From CAZSMC01 sp964607755 (GTDB lineage Bacteria > Zhuqueibacterota > Zhuqueibacteria > Residuimicrobiales > Krinioviventaceae), in NCBI GenBank assembly GCA_964607755.1, contig CAZSMC010000007.1, positions 1 to 64,000 of the forward strand: a stretch of DNA of 64,000 nt, read 5' to 3'. A program made the translations under genes and the position numbers. Below, in pieces: positions 43,786-52,558 of the stretch. The notes under the pieces are model-generated. The model was given only the letters and a program-made list of their open reading frames with translations, had not been told where the DNA came from and made no database searches. The stretch's first letter is position 1. Every line of letters begins with the position of its first letter.

Positions 43786-44652
43786 TCAATGGCCCAATTC
43801 GCTGCGCAACAATGCGCGTAATTCTTTTAATTGTGTCTCATTCAATGAAAAATCTCCATCCATCCAGATTCTCAACGATTGCAGTCCCTGAAAAATGAGC
43901 ATATCTAATCCGTTTTTGATAGTCGCTCCACGGTTTTCAGCTTCCAGCAATAATCTGGTTTTTCCAGGATTATAAATCAAATCATAAACGTAATGCCTTT
44001 GAGACAGGGCAGAAAAATCTGGCAGCGGCGAGTCGTTCACATGCGGACTCATACCGACACTTGTCGTATTGACAATAATCCGGGATTCATTTACTGCTGC
44101 GGAAAGTTCTGTTTGTTTAATGATTTTAACATCAAGACTGTAATTCTTTTTTGCATCATTTGCCAATTGCCGGGCTTTATCACGAGTTCTGTTAAAAATT
44201 AGAATCCTGTCAGGGCCCAGCTCGCCAAGGGCAAACATTACCGAGCGCGCAGCGCCGCCAGCCCCGAGAATGAGAACTGGCGCATCGACAAAGCGTTCTT
44301 TATCAGGACCCAGAGATTCCAGAAATCCATACGGGTCTGTTACATGAGCGGAAATTTTATTTTTTGTTATTTTTAAGGTGTTAGCCGCGCCCAGTACTTT
44401 TACTTCATCGGAACAATCATCTGCATACTCGCAGACTTTTTCTTTATGAGGTACGGTTACATTAATGCCGCTTAATCCCAACATCTTAAAACTGTTGATG
44501 CAATCGCCGAGCTTTGATTTTGGAACGTGAAATGCCACATAAACAGCATTTAATCCGAATTGCGTCATCATGTAATTGTGCAGCACAGGCGACAAACTAT
44601 GTTCGACAGGGTCTCCAATGACAGCGTAAAGAGCGGATGTCGCTCTAATCAA
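43786..44652 (-). CDS. aroE: Shikimate dehydrogenase
   Basis: Fourth step: NADPH reduction of 3-dehydroshikimate. The start is read as TTG at 44652, six bases after GAGGAGG (GTG at 44655 is the alternative). This gives about 288 residues beginning IRATSALYAVIGDPVEHSLSP. Motifs: shikimate-binding SLSPVLHN, catalytic lysine in NVTVPHKE, Asp in AANTL region, NADP loop GAGGAARSVMFAL, and TTSVGMSP. The start overlaps the aroA stop, indicating coupling. Confidence 0.95.
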   Translation of the reverse strand: MIRATSALYAVIGDPVEHSLSPVLHNYMMTQFGLNAVYVAFHVPKSKLGDCINSFKMLGLSGINVTVPHKEKVCEYADDCSDEVKVLGAANTLKITKNKISAHVTDPYGFLESLGPDKERFVDAPVLILGAGGAARSVMFALGELGPDRILIFNRTRDKARQLANDAKKNYSLDVKIIKQTELSAAVNESRIIVNTTSVGMSPHVNDSPLPDFSALSQRHYVYDLIYNPGKTRLLLEAENRGATIKNGLDMLIFQGLQSLRIWMDGDFSLNETQLKELRALLRSELGH

Positions 44653-45925
44653 CACGAACCTCCTCGAGAAGATCGAAAAAAGTGGGGAAAGAGACATCTA
44701 CGCAACCGGTATTTTTAATGACGGTCTCCCCGTCCGCAATCATGCCAGCCACTGCAAAAGCCATGGCAATGCGGTGATCGCCGTAACTGTCAATTTCTGC
44801 TCCTTTTAATTGCACCGGACCTTTAATGACAAGACCGTTCTCTTTTTCTCTGAGATCCGCCCCCATGCGTTTGAGATTATCTGCAAGTACTGCTAACCGG
44901 TCCGATTCTTTCACCCGTAGCTCTCCGGCATCTTTTATAGTTGTGGTGCCTTTGGCCTGAGTCGCTGCTACAGCCAAAATGGGAATTTCATCGATTATAC
45001 GCGGAATCATGCCTCCGGCTAAGGTTGTGGACTTGAGCTGCGCCGAATGGACAGTAATATCTGCCCGGGGTTCGCCATGAAACTCATGCTCATTTGTGAT
45101 GGAAAAATGGGCATTCATGGCTGTTAAAGCTTCCAGAATGCCATTTCGAGTCGGATTTTGCCCGACGTTTTTAATCACCAGTTCTGAATCCTTTAAAAGC
45201 GATGCAGCGATCAGAAAAAAAGCAGCAGCCGACATGTCGCCCGGCACTTTAATATCGATGGCTTTTAATTTGCAAAGTCCGTGCAAAACGACCATAGCTT
45301 GAGAGCTTTTGATGGTGGCTCCCATATTGAAAAGCATGCGTTCCGTGTGATCGCGGGAAAGATACGGCTCGGTAAACCGGGTCACGCCTCTGGCATAAAG
45401 TCCGGCAATGAGCACACAGGATTTCACCTGAGCGCTGGCAACAGTTGAGGAATAGTCAATGGCGCGGAGAGGGCCTCCACGGATTGTCAACGGTGCCCGG
45501 TACTCGTGACTATCGATGTACGCGCCCATCATTTCCAGAGGATCGATGATCCGGCGCATGGGACGCTTTCGCAGCGACTCGTCGCCGGTAATCGTAGCAG
45601 TAAACGGCTGCGCTGCAAGCAGACCGGCTAAAAGCCGGATAGTGGTACCAGAATTGCCGGCATCCAAAGTTTTTTCCGGGGCTTTCAGGCCGTCCGGACC
45701 AACTCCTTCCACCACAAGATTCTTCCTTCCGCGAATATTCACCCCCAACTGTTTCATGCACTTGACCGTATTGCGAACATCGCTTGCATTCGAAAGTCCG
45801 GTAATTTTACTTGTACCATCTGTAATGGAAGAAAGAATAACAGCCCGGTGCGAGATCGATTTATCACCGGGACAAGTAATTTCACCACGAACAGCGCTTG
45901 CTTTTTTAATAGTTTGATTAGACAC
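44645..45925 (-). CDS. aroA: 3-Phosphoshikimate 1-carboxyvinyltransferase (EPSP synthase)
   Basis: Sixth step: transfers enolpyruvyl from PEP to shikimate-3-P. The start is GTG at 45925, one base after the tyrA stop and five after GAGG, giving 426 residues. Motifs: CPGDKSISHRAVIL (as in the Bacillus-like branch rather than the enterobacterial one), AGNSGTTIRLLAGLL, RPMRRIIDPL, LSRDHTERML and DEIPILAVAATQAKG. Upstream GTG/TTG codons would extend it into tyrA. Confidence 0.96.
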   Translation of the reverse strand: MSNQTIKKASAVRGEITCPGDKSISHRAVILSSITDGTSKITGLSNASDVRNTVKCMKQLGVNIRGRKNLVVEGVGPDGLKAPEKTLDAGNSGTTIRLLAGLLAAQPFTATITGDESLRKRPMRRIIDPLEMMGAYIDSHEYRAPLTIRGGPLRAIDYSSTVASAQVKSCVLIAGLYARGVTRFTEPYLSRDHTERMLFNMGATIKSSQAMVVLHGLCKLKAIDIKVPGDMSAAAFFLIAASLLKDSELVIKNVGQNPTRNGILEALTAMNAHFSITNEHEFHGEPRADITVHSAQLKSTTLAGGMIPRIIDEIPILAVAATQAKGTTTIKDAGELRVKESDRLAVLADNLKRMGADLREKENGLVIKGPVQLKGAEIDSYGDHRIAMAFAVAGMIADGETVIKNTGCVDVSFPTFFDLLEEVRVD

Positions 45926-45926
45926 T

Positions 45927-47030
45927 TTATCCTCGTTTTCGACATTCAAATCCACTTTGTTGCAAAAACGTTATGGCGTTCACTTGTTCGTCCTGGCTGG
46001 CAAAAGCCAGACGAATTGTTCCGCCTTCGTCTTCACGAATTTTCAGGACTTCAATATCTTTGATGTTTATGTTTTTTTCTGCCAATGTATTTGCGATTTT
46101 AGCAATAACACCAGGTTTATCTTCTACAGCCACAGAAATTTCGAATTGTGGTTTGAGAAAACCTTTAGTATCTGTTGGAATAGATAACCGGTTTTTTGCC
46201 GCTTCATGAAAATAATTGTCCATTTTGGGAATATCTTTGAGAAGCGTTTTAATGGTTTTTAATTCATCAATGTATGCATCGATAAATGAACCAATCATGT
46301 CCGAGTTGGTCTCGCAGATATCTTGCCAAATCCCAAAAGGACTTGAAGCGATGCGGGTCATATCACGAAAGCCGCCAGCCGCCATTTTTAAAAAGTGAGG
46401 ACTCTCACTTTGTTTGCCGGCAACAAGATTCATAAGAGCAACAGCCGCCATTTGCGGCAAATGACTGACAGCCGCTGCAATTTCATCATGAAGCTTTGGC
46501 TGAAGTAGCAGCACCTTGGCACCGATGCGTTCAAGCAGCTCACCAAAAGCTCGCCGCTGCGCTTCGTTTATTGGCCGGTTTGGTGTGAGCACATAAGTGG
46601 TATTTTCAAAAAGAAAAGCATCCGCTGCCTGCACGCCACGATATTCTGAGCCTGCCATGGGGTGGCCGCCGATAAAATAACAATGAGATGGTAAGTGAAT
46701 ATTGGCCGTTTCCACAATCTGACGTTTAATGCTTCCCACATCTGTCAAAAGAGCGCCGGATTTTGCATAAGAGCCGATTGATTCGAGCAAGCGAATGATT
46801 TCGTTGATAGGCGTACAAAGAAAGACAAGGTCAGCGTCTGCCATGCCCTCGGCCAATTGTTCGGGCGGGAAACCTTTGTCAATAGCTCCCCGGGAAAAAG
46901 CGTTTTCGATGACATGAGGTTCATCGATACCGACAATCGTGCCTTTGAATTTTTTGCGTTTTAAAGCCAGGCCCAGCGACCCGCCAATTAATCCAACACC
47001 AATCACACAAATATTTTTAAAATCTGACAT
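45927..47030 (-). CDS. tyrA: Prephenate dehydrogenase with C-terminal ACT domain
   Basis: Oxidative decarboxylation of prephenate to 4-hydroxyphenylpyruvate for tyrosine. 367 residues: Rossmann GVGLIGGSLGLALKRK at 10-25, catalytic region IGGHPMAGSEYRGVQAAD, helical dimer domain with AVSHLPQMAAVAL, and an ACT domain from about 285 (FEISVAVEDKPGVIAKIANTL), which probably binds tyrosine for feedback inhibition. No prephenate dehydratase is in the operon. Confidence 0.95.
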   Translation of the reverse strand: MSDFKNICVIGVGLIGGSLGLALKRKKFKGTIVGIDEPHVIENAFSRGAIDKGFPPEQLAEGMADADLVFLCTPINEIIRLLESIGSYAKSGALLTDVGSIKRQIVETANIHLPSHCYFIGGHPMAGSEYRGVQAADAFLFENTTYVLTPNRPINEAQRRAFGELLERIGAKVLLLQPKLHDEIAAAVSHLPQMAAVALMNLVAGKQSESPHFLKMAAGGFRDMTRIASSPFGIWQDICETNSDMIGSFIDAYIDELKTIKTLLKDIPKMDNYFHEAAKNRLSIPTDTKGFLKPQFEISVAVEDKPGVIAKIANTLAEKNINIKDIEVLKIREDEGGTIRLAFASQDEQVNAITFLQQSGFECRKRG

Positions 47031-47039
47031 GTAACATTC

Positions 47040-48056
47040 CTATTCCATATTCCGGCCTATTGCCCAGGCGATCATGCGAACTTCTTCCATGAGCCGGGAA
47101 AACTGGTTTGGTAACAGAGATTGCGGTCCGTCTGAAAGTGCATGATCCGGATCGTGATGCACCTCGACCATCAGACCGTCGGCGCCTGCTGCTACAGCCG
47201 CTCTGGCCATTGGAGCGACTTTATCGCGCCTGCCAGTACCATGACTGGGATCGGCAATGATGGGTAAATGACTCAGTTTTTTGACAATTGGGATAGCTGA
47301 AATATCCATTGTGTTTCTGGTATACGTCTCAAAAGTGCGAATACCGCGTTCGCATAGAATAATGTTATAATTCCCGCCGCTCATAATATATTCCGCAGAC
47401 ATGAGCAATTCCTCAATACGTGCTGCCATACCTCGCTTGAGAATAATAGGTTTTTTGATTTTACCAAGCTTTTTCAGCAGCGGAAAATTTTGCATGTTTC
47501 GAGCACCTACTTGAAGAATGTCGACATATTCGCTCATTAATTCAACCTGATTTTCGCGCATTACCTCTGAAACAGTGGCAATATTAAACTCATCCGCTGC
47601 TTGTTTCATTATCTTCAAGCCAGCTTTGCCCATTCCTTGAAAGGAATAAGGGGAAGTACGCGGTTTAAAAGCGCCGCCCCGCAGAACTTTGGCTCCGGCG
47701 TCTTTGACTGCTTTGGCAATTGTGTATAACTGATCCTCTCCCTCGATTGAGCACGGACCGGCAATAATTGAAAGCTGGTCGCCGCCAAAAGTAGCATCCT
47801 TGACTTTGATAACGGAATCCTCGGCATGAAATGTCCTGCCAGCCAGTTTATAAGGTTCTGAAATTCGGATGACTTCAAAAACGCCGTCCATGACCTCGAA
47901 CTCGCGTTTGTCAACGCCCGGTACATCACCCAGGGCGCCTAAAATGGTACGGTGAACCCCAACCACCTTGTGTACATCAAATCCAACCTCCTGCAATCGA
48001 TCAGAGACTTTTTGAATCTGCTGATCAGTTGCCGTATCCTTCATCACGATAACCAC
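47040..48056 (-). CDS. aroF: DAHP synthase, Thermotoga-type with N-terminal regulatory domain
   Basis: First step: PEP plus erythrose-4-P to DAHP. 338 residues, the same length and layout as the Thermotoga maritima enzyme. A ferredoxin-like regulatory domain (about 1-70, VIVMKDTATDQQIQKV) in that enzyme binds Tyr/Phe, and is followed by a TIM barrel with AGPCSIE, LRGGAFKPRTSPYSFQG, CERGIRTFETYTRNTMDIS, DPSHGTGRRDKV and EVHHDPDHALSDG. Start GTG at 48056, after AAGGAG. Feedback by Tyr/Phe (inferred from the domain) fits the Phe/Tyr leader of the operon. The 102-bp gap before it is the largest in the operon. Confidence 0.95.
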   Translation of the reverse strand: MVIVMKDTATDQQIQKVSDRLQEVGFDVHKVVGVHRTILGALGDVPGVDKREFEVMDGVFEVIRISEPYKLAGRTFHAEDSVIKVKDATFGGDQLSIIAGPCSIEGEDQLYTIAKAVKDAGAKVLRGGAFKPRTSPYSFQGMGKAGLKIMKQAADEFNIATVSEVMRENQVELMSEYVDILQVGARNMQNFPLLKKLGKIKKPIILKRGMAARIEELLMSAEYIMSGGNYNIILCERGIRTFETYTRNTMDISAIPIVKKLSHLPIIADPSHGTGRRDKVAPMARAAVAAGADGLMVEVHHDPDHALSDGPQSLLPNQFSRLMEEVRMIAWAIGRNME

Positions 48057-48158
48057 GGCAGCTCCTTGTCTGTTGTTATTTTTTCATTTTGAAATGTAAT
48101 AAAATTATATGTTTTATTCAATTTAGAATCACGTTATCATGCAACAGGAGTTTTTTAA

Positions 48159-48428
48159 TTATGGATTTTGGCAATTTTCCTGCAATCGCCGGCAGGTTCT
48201 GATAATGAGCCGGTAAATAGACTTTAGATCTTTATCAGGTAATGGTCCAGGATTATCAGCTAAAAGATCCTGGAGAATCGCTTCCTCACGCTGTTTGTTT
48301 ATTATAGACAAATTATTTTTAACTTTTTCATGGCCTATTTTTTTCGCCAAAGCTGCGCGCCGGTTCAGCAACCGGACGATTTCGCGGTCAACAGAATCGA
48401 TATCACTCCGGTAGTTTTGTATTGTCAT
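48159..48428 (-). CDS. Monofunctional chorismate mutase (AroQ class)
   Basis: Rearranges chorismate to prephenate. The 89-residue all-helical protein starts with ATG at 48428, six bases after GGAG, and reads YRSDIDSVDREIVRLLNRRAALAKKIGHEK. It carries the conserved first-helix arginine, the central RAALAKKIGHEK lysine and a C-terminal YRLIIRTCRRLQE helix. It is the first structural gene after the attenuator. Confidence 0.93.
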   Translation of the reverse strand: MTIQNYRSDIDSVDREIVRLLNRRAALAKKIGHEKVKNNLSIINKQREEAILQDLLADNPGPLPDKDLKSIYRLIIRTCRRLQENCQNP

Positions 48429-48443
48429 GGTCATCTCCAAAAT

Positions 48444-48486
48444 AAAAAAAAGCCCACTACTTGCTGAAAGCAGTGGGCGGGTTAGC
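48444..48486 (-). promoter_or_regulatory. Attenuator: terminator and competing antiterminator arm
   Basis: On the minus strand GCCCACTGCTT pairs with AAGTAGTGGGC (48452-48478; 11 bp with one G-U, 5-nt loop), followed by a run of seven or more U, a strong terminator 16 bp before the chorismate mutase ribosome site. The segment GCTAACCCGCCCACTGC (48470-48486) contains the terminator's 5' arm. It can instead pair with GCAGCGGGAGGAGTTAGC (48518-48535) at the end of the leader peptide: 15 pairs, two mismatches, one bulge. The two folds exclude each other. Confidence 0.9.
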
Positions 48487-48518
48487 TATACTTTATGGTC
48501 GTATTCAACTCGTTAGCG

Positions 48519-48575
48519 CTAACTCCTCCCGCTGCACGTAAAATAATAAAAGTTGTAAAAATAAAACCGAATCAT
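48519..48575 (-). CDS. Phe/Tyr leader peptide of the aromatic operon
   Basis: ATG at 48575 to TAG at 48519 encodes MIRFYFYNFYYFTCSGRS. Codons 4-12 are F Y F Y N F Y Y F, eight aromatic residues in nine. The last codons and stop lie inside the 5' arm of the antiterminator. If Phe- or Tyr-tRNA is scarce the ribosome stalls early and the arm stays free, so the antiterminator forms and the operon is transcribed. When both are plentiful the ribosome reaches the stop, covers the arm and lets the terminator form. The ribosome site is weak (CAGG about 10 bases upstream). Recognised from this logic, not from homology. Confidence 0.9.
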   Translation of the reverse strand: MIRFYFYNFYYFTCSGRS

Positions 48576-48657
48576 CGTTTTTAAACCTGCTTTTGTTTTT
48601 ATCCTGCTAAAGATATAAAATTGAATTGTTTTCATCAAGATATTTTTCTTGTTTTTA

Positions 48658-49023
48658 CTATTTTTCTGGTCGATAGGTCACAACAAAATCATCAATCTCT
48701 GAGACATCTACCTTCTCAACGGTGACGGATAAACGTTCCTGCATAAATTCACAGATATATCTCGCAAGCTGCTCAGATGTTGGATTCATTTTGTCAAAAG
48801 GTTCTACCTCGTTCAAGGTGCGGTGGTCGAATCTACTGGTGCACTCATCGAGGTGTTTCTTAACTTGCATCAGATCGACCACCATGCCATGTTCATCGGT
48901 TGTTTCGGACGATACAGTCACCCATATTTTATAATTATGCCCGTGAATGCGTTCGCAGACACCGGGATAATTGACCAAACGATGTGCTGCGGAAAAATGG
49001 GATTTCACTGTTAATTGATACAT
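48658..49023 (-). CDS. queD: 6-Carboxytetrahydropterin synthase QueD
   Basis: First committed step of queuosine precursor synthesis from dihydroneopterin triphosphate. 121 residues. Zinc ligands are the histidines in FSAAHRL and ERIHGHNYKI; the catalytic cysteine is in VCERIHGH. VVDLMQVK, FDHRTLNE and the glutamate in NPTSEQLARYI also match. It lies upstream of the aromatic operon but ends 83 bp before the leader ATG, so it could be co-transcribed or separate. Confidence 0.93.
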   Translation of the reverse strand: MYQLTVKSHFSAAHRLVNYPGVCERIHGHNYKIWVTVSSETTDEHGMVVDLMQVKKHLDECTSRFDHRTLNEVEPFDKMNPTSEQLARYICEFMQERLSVTVEKVDVSEIDDFVVTYRPEK

Positions 49024-49082
49024 GTTTCTTTTCTGTGCGCGATTACCGTGTTTCCATTATGCGATGAATTATATTAATAGGA

Positions 49083-50186
49083 TTATTCCATTTTTCCCTG
49101 GTCATCAATTGTCCATGAAAACGGCAAGCCTGTTGTCGGGCTTGTTTTAAGATTGTTCACCGAACCGCTCACTTTTACGTTGTCAACGTCTTTTGGTTTT
49201 TTTACTCTTAATAACACAGTTGAATTCCCGGGTACTGTATATTTTTCAGGCAAACCAAGCTGCTCTGCATTTTCAAACTCGAGGTGGTAAACAAAATCAG
49301 AATTATTCGTGACCATCAACCGGCCGTGTTTTTTCTCTGGTGACAACCAGTCAAAATGACGCGTGAGCGAATGCTCAAAAAGCGCATAAAGCCATTTATC
49401 AGGACCGATCAGGTCATCTCGAAAATAAGCCACAGAATGCCCGGCATGCAGCGCCTGCTTGATTCCTGCTTTGGACCGCTCTTTGGCAAAGACCAAAGTC
49501 AAAGGACGGTGGCCATCCTCTACATAACGAATATGAACAGTGCTATGAATATCCGAGTTGCCGATAAAAGCCAGATTCTTTTCATTACACCATTCGAGTA
49601 CATTTGGATAGTAAGATTTATCATTAACAACCTCAATGCCATGCATCCAACCTTTTTCCAGCATTTCAGTGTGTTCATCGTACCATCTGGCAATGCCATC
49701 CGGTTGCTGTTTTTCCCAGCCCGGATGATTCCAAAAAATAAAAGCGCCCTGGTCGGCAGCTTCTTTTACGGCTTCCCGCCAGGTTTCTTTTTTCAACGCA
49801 TTGGCATCTTTTAAAAAAATCGCGTTTAAATGTCCAGGCGGCATGTCACGGGTGATTTCCGCGCCACGAATGACAATTAAACCATAACCACGAGCAGAGT
49901 ATTCGCCAATCTCGTACACCCGGTTTAAATCGTGCACGAGATCGTCTTTGTGTGGTGCATATTCCAGATGATCAGTCAGGGCAATAGCATCGAGACCGTT
50001 CTTCCACGCTTCCTCGATACGAAACGACGGCCAGACCTGACCGTCCGAAAAAACAGTGTGGGTATGAAAATCACATTTCAGAACATACACTTCCGGAATG
50101 TCCGGAGTTCTAAATTCGGTGCGGGTTGCAGTTTGAGACCACAGCAAAGATACGAGCGATAAGAAAAAAATTAAAAAGTAACGCAT
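49083..50186 (-). CDS. Exported PHP-domain phosphoesterase-like protein
   Basis: 367 residues with a signal peptide (about 1-17, FLIFFLSLVSLLWSQ). The PHP metal motifs are CDFHTHTVFSDG (near 38), LTDHLEY (near 71), a glutamate in RGAEITRD, NHPGWE and IGNSDIHS. A C-terminal beta domain (about 280-360) resembles those appended to FCB and planctomycete exported PHP proteins. It is probably a metal-dependent phosphodiesterase or related hydrolase in the periplasm; the substrate is unknown. No operon partner. The 217 bp upstream (50187-50403) hold nothing recognisable. Confidence 0.85.
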   Translation of the reverse strand: MRYFLIFFLSLVSLLWSQTATRTEFRTPDIPEVYVLKCDFHTHTVFSDGQVWPSFRIEEAWKNGLDAIALTDHLEYAPHKDDLVHDLNRVYEIGEYSARGYGLIVIRGAEITRDMPPGHLNAIFLKDANALKKETWREAVKEAADQGAFIFWNHPGWEKQQPDGIARWYDEHTEMLEKGWMHGIEVVNDKSYYPNVLEWCNEKNLAFIGNSDIHSTVHIRYVEDGHRPLTLVFAKERSKAGIKQALHAGHSVAYFRDDLIGPDKWLYALFEHSLTRHFDWLSPEKKHGRLMVTNNSDFVYHLEFENAEQLGLPEKYTVPGNSTVLLRVKKPKDVDNVKVSGSVNNLKTSPTTGLPFSWTIDDQGKME

Positions 50187-50403
50187 GATTTTATCCTCAA
50201 TATATGAAAATTAAATTGGCAATAATTCTATCCGTCATCTTTTGCTGATTAACAAAGAACAAGCTCTCCACTTCAGCAAGGTTCACTTTTTGTTTTTTCC
50301 TGACTTTAAGTGATAATCTTCATAGTCAATGATAATTATAACAAAATATTGCCCAACACGCAACAGAAAATATATGAATTGCCAGAATTTGGAGGAACAG
50401 ATC

Positions 50404-52248
50404 TCAGACATTGAAAAACATCGCATCAATGAAATTCTTTTGGAAATCTTTATATTGGTTCAATCCAATCACTCTGGGCTGATGCGACAGGGCGTGCATT
50501 TTTTTCAGTGCATCTTTTTCAACTAATGACAAAAACGCACCGCCAAGCGATCCGTTGCCAATGATCTCGATACGGCCTGACGGAATGTCCGGCAGCAATC
50601 CGATTTGTATGGCATTTTCGATTTTAATATGTCTGGCAAAACCACCTGTCAGTATCAATGTATCGATATCGCTCCACTCTTTTTCCTGAACACTCATCAA
50701 TGTTTGCAAACCAGCAAAAATAGCCGCTTTTGCCTGCATGATTTTTACGATATCCGACTGACTGACAACCACCGGTCCATCCAATCCGGAGTTTTTCTCA
50801 GGTGTCAGAATACAAGCTGTCATATCAGCACCGTTTTCCTGAATGGTGTAGAACCATCCATTTGCTTTCAGTATATTTTCATCAAATCGCCCCGAGCGGC
50901 TGAGCAAGCCGATTCGAAGCGCTTCTGCGATAAAATCAATAATACCGGTGCCACAAATACCGGAAGCCCTGCTGCTGCCGATGGCTTCGGTATGGATATG
51001 ACCATTTTCAAAAATCACTTTTTCTATAGCTCCTTCAGAGGCGCGTGAACCGTGATATAGGCCGTATCCTTCGAACGCGGGACCTGCCGCTGTCGAGCAG
51101 GCTGTCAAATTCCCGTTCTCGCTGGTGACGATTTCACCGTTTGTACCAATGTCAATTAAAACAGCAAATCCTTTGCGCTGAGCTAACTCTGACAGGTAAA
51201 TATCTGAAACGATATCTCCGCCAATATAGCCTGATACAGACGGAATGATATCAATCACACTGTTATTGTTAGTGTCGATTCCCAGTTCATAGGCCCTAAG
51301 CGACGCTGGATGATTGGTTATCGGCTGAAACGGTACTTTGCCAATATTCGAGGGATTAAGACCCAATGCCAGATGCATCATGATGGTATTCCCGGACAGG
51401 GCCATTCGGTGAATCTCATCCGGGCGTATTTGAGCATCAAAACTCAGTTGTTTAATGACAGGATTGATCGTTTCCTGAACGATCAATTTCTGTAGAAAAA
51501 TGACCTCTTTCTGAGACTTGCAATAAGAGATCCGCGAAATCACATCTTCAGCCACTCTGATTTGTTGATTATAAAGCGATGCCCGGGATAAAATATTACT
51601 GCTGGTTAGATCGACCAGTAAACCAGCCACGGTTGTTGTGCCAATGTCGATAGCGATGGCATAATTTGCCGCCGTGGTATCACCGGGTTCAATGTGAATC
51701 AAATGCCATTGATCATGGATTCGCGCACATGTTACGGTTATTTGTTGATCGTGTGCAGCCAGAACATCGGGCATGTCACGCAGAACAGTCAGCGGAACAG
51801 CCAGAGCCTGAATATCGGTTTTGTCATAAACGGCATGGCATATTCGCTTGACATCGGAAAACTGCTGATCGAGTGTTGCCTTTGGAACAGTCAAAAAAAG
51901 TTTGATCGTTTGCGGATCAAGGTCAAAATGCTTGACGAGAAATTCGTCTTCCATTTGTCCGGACGTTTCAATCAAGGATTCTGCAGGAATCTCGATCACC
52001 GCATCCTCACTTTTAACTTTTGTCAAGCAGGATAACGTTCGGTGTGAATGCTCAACAACGATGGTTTCTCTGTCCTCAATAACAAACTTGCCTTTTTGCA
52101 AATAGACGTAACAACGGCCGCAGGTACCTTCGCCGCCGCAATTTGATTTGATGTACAGACCCTGGTCTTTTGCCAGATCCATTATTGTTTTTTCCGGATT
52201 GTTGTCAACACGGATTTCGCGGTCGGGTGATTTAAAAAAAATCGCCAT
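50404..52248 (-). CDS. Ferredoxin-ASKHA protein, corrinoid-activation type (DUF4445)
   Basis: 614 residues. The N-terminal 2Fe-2S ferredoxin domain has CGGEGTCGRC (about 37-46) and the fourth cysteine in TLSCLT. A linker domain is followed by the ASKHA ATPase part from about 195 (IAIDIGTTTVAGLLVD, ALSGNTIMMHLALG, VLIDIGTNGEIV, GICGTGIIDFIAEAL, LILTGGFARHI). Such proteins (RamA, AcsV and relatives) use ATP to reduce inactive Co(II) corrinoid proteins. No methyltransferase or corrinoid protein is encoded in the window, so its client is elsewhere. Confidence 0.9.
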   Translation of the reverse strand: MAIFFKSPDREIRVDNNPEKTIMDLAKDQGLYIKSNCGGEGTCGRCYVYLQKGKFVIEDRETIVVEHSHRTLSCLTKVKSEDAVIEIPAESLIETSGQMEDEFLVKHFDLDPQTIKLFLTVPKATLDQQFSDVKRICHAVYDKTDIQALAVPLTVLRDMPDVLAAHDQQITVTCARIHDQWHLIHIEPGDTTAANYAIAIDIGTTTVAGLLVDLTSSNILSRASLYNQQIRVAEDVISRISYCKSQKEVIFLQKLIVQETINPVIKQLSFDAQIRPDEIHRMALSGNTIMMHLALGLNPSNIGKVPFQPITNHPASLRAYELGIDTNNNSVIDIIPSVSGYIGGDIVSDIYLSELAQRKGFAVLIDIGTNGEIVTSENGNLTACSTAAGPAFEGYGLYHGSRASEGAIEKVIFENGHIHTEAIGSSRASGICGTGIIDFIAEALRIGLLSRSGRFDENILKANGWFYTIQENGADMTACILTPEKNSGLDGPVVVSQSDIVKIMQAKAAIFAGLQTLMSVQEKEWSDIDTLILTGGFARHIKIENAIQIGLLPDIPSGRIEIIGNGSLGGAFLSLVEKDALKKMHALSHQPRVIGLNQYKDFQKNFIDAMFFNV

Positions 52249-52402
52249 TCATTTTCCAGGGGTTATGAATTTATCGGAATCAAGATTAACATTACGATTT
52301 TTCCAAATTTTAAGCAATTTATTGAATAACAATGTCGTGAGATAAAACATTAAAGGTAAAAAAATTATCCGTCCTTTGCAATAAATATAAAACCCTGCAG
52401 AT

Positions 52403-52558
52403 ATAAAATAAGTTACCGGTGGATATACTCTATCGAAACTAACAATGGGTCACAAATCTTTTCTGTATCAATGTTGTATCATTATATAAATTTTGAAATT
52501 ATAATGTGTTATTCATTTGTTTTGTGACCCATTGTTGGAATCGTAACTGAGGTATTTC
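52403..52558 (-). mobile_element. Miniature inverted-repeat element, copy B (156 bp)
   Basis: Reverse-complement relative of copy A at 11462-11628. It contains perfect 16-bp inverted repeats AACAATGGGTCACAAA (52441-52456) and TTTGTGACCCATTGTT (52521-52536), and outer arms with GTTAC. It is bracketed by an exact 10-bp direct repeat CCCTGCAGAT (52393-52402 and 52559-52568), a convincing target-site duplication. It is too short for a transposase, so it must be mobilised in trans. It occupies the gap between the ASKHA gene and the plus-strand genes. Confidence 0.85.

Noticed and set aside
48057..48158. Second attenuator between chorismate mutase and DAHP synthase
   Set aside because: The 102-bp gap is AT-rich without a GC stem plus U tract or an aromatic-rich ORF.
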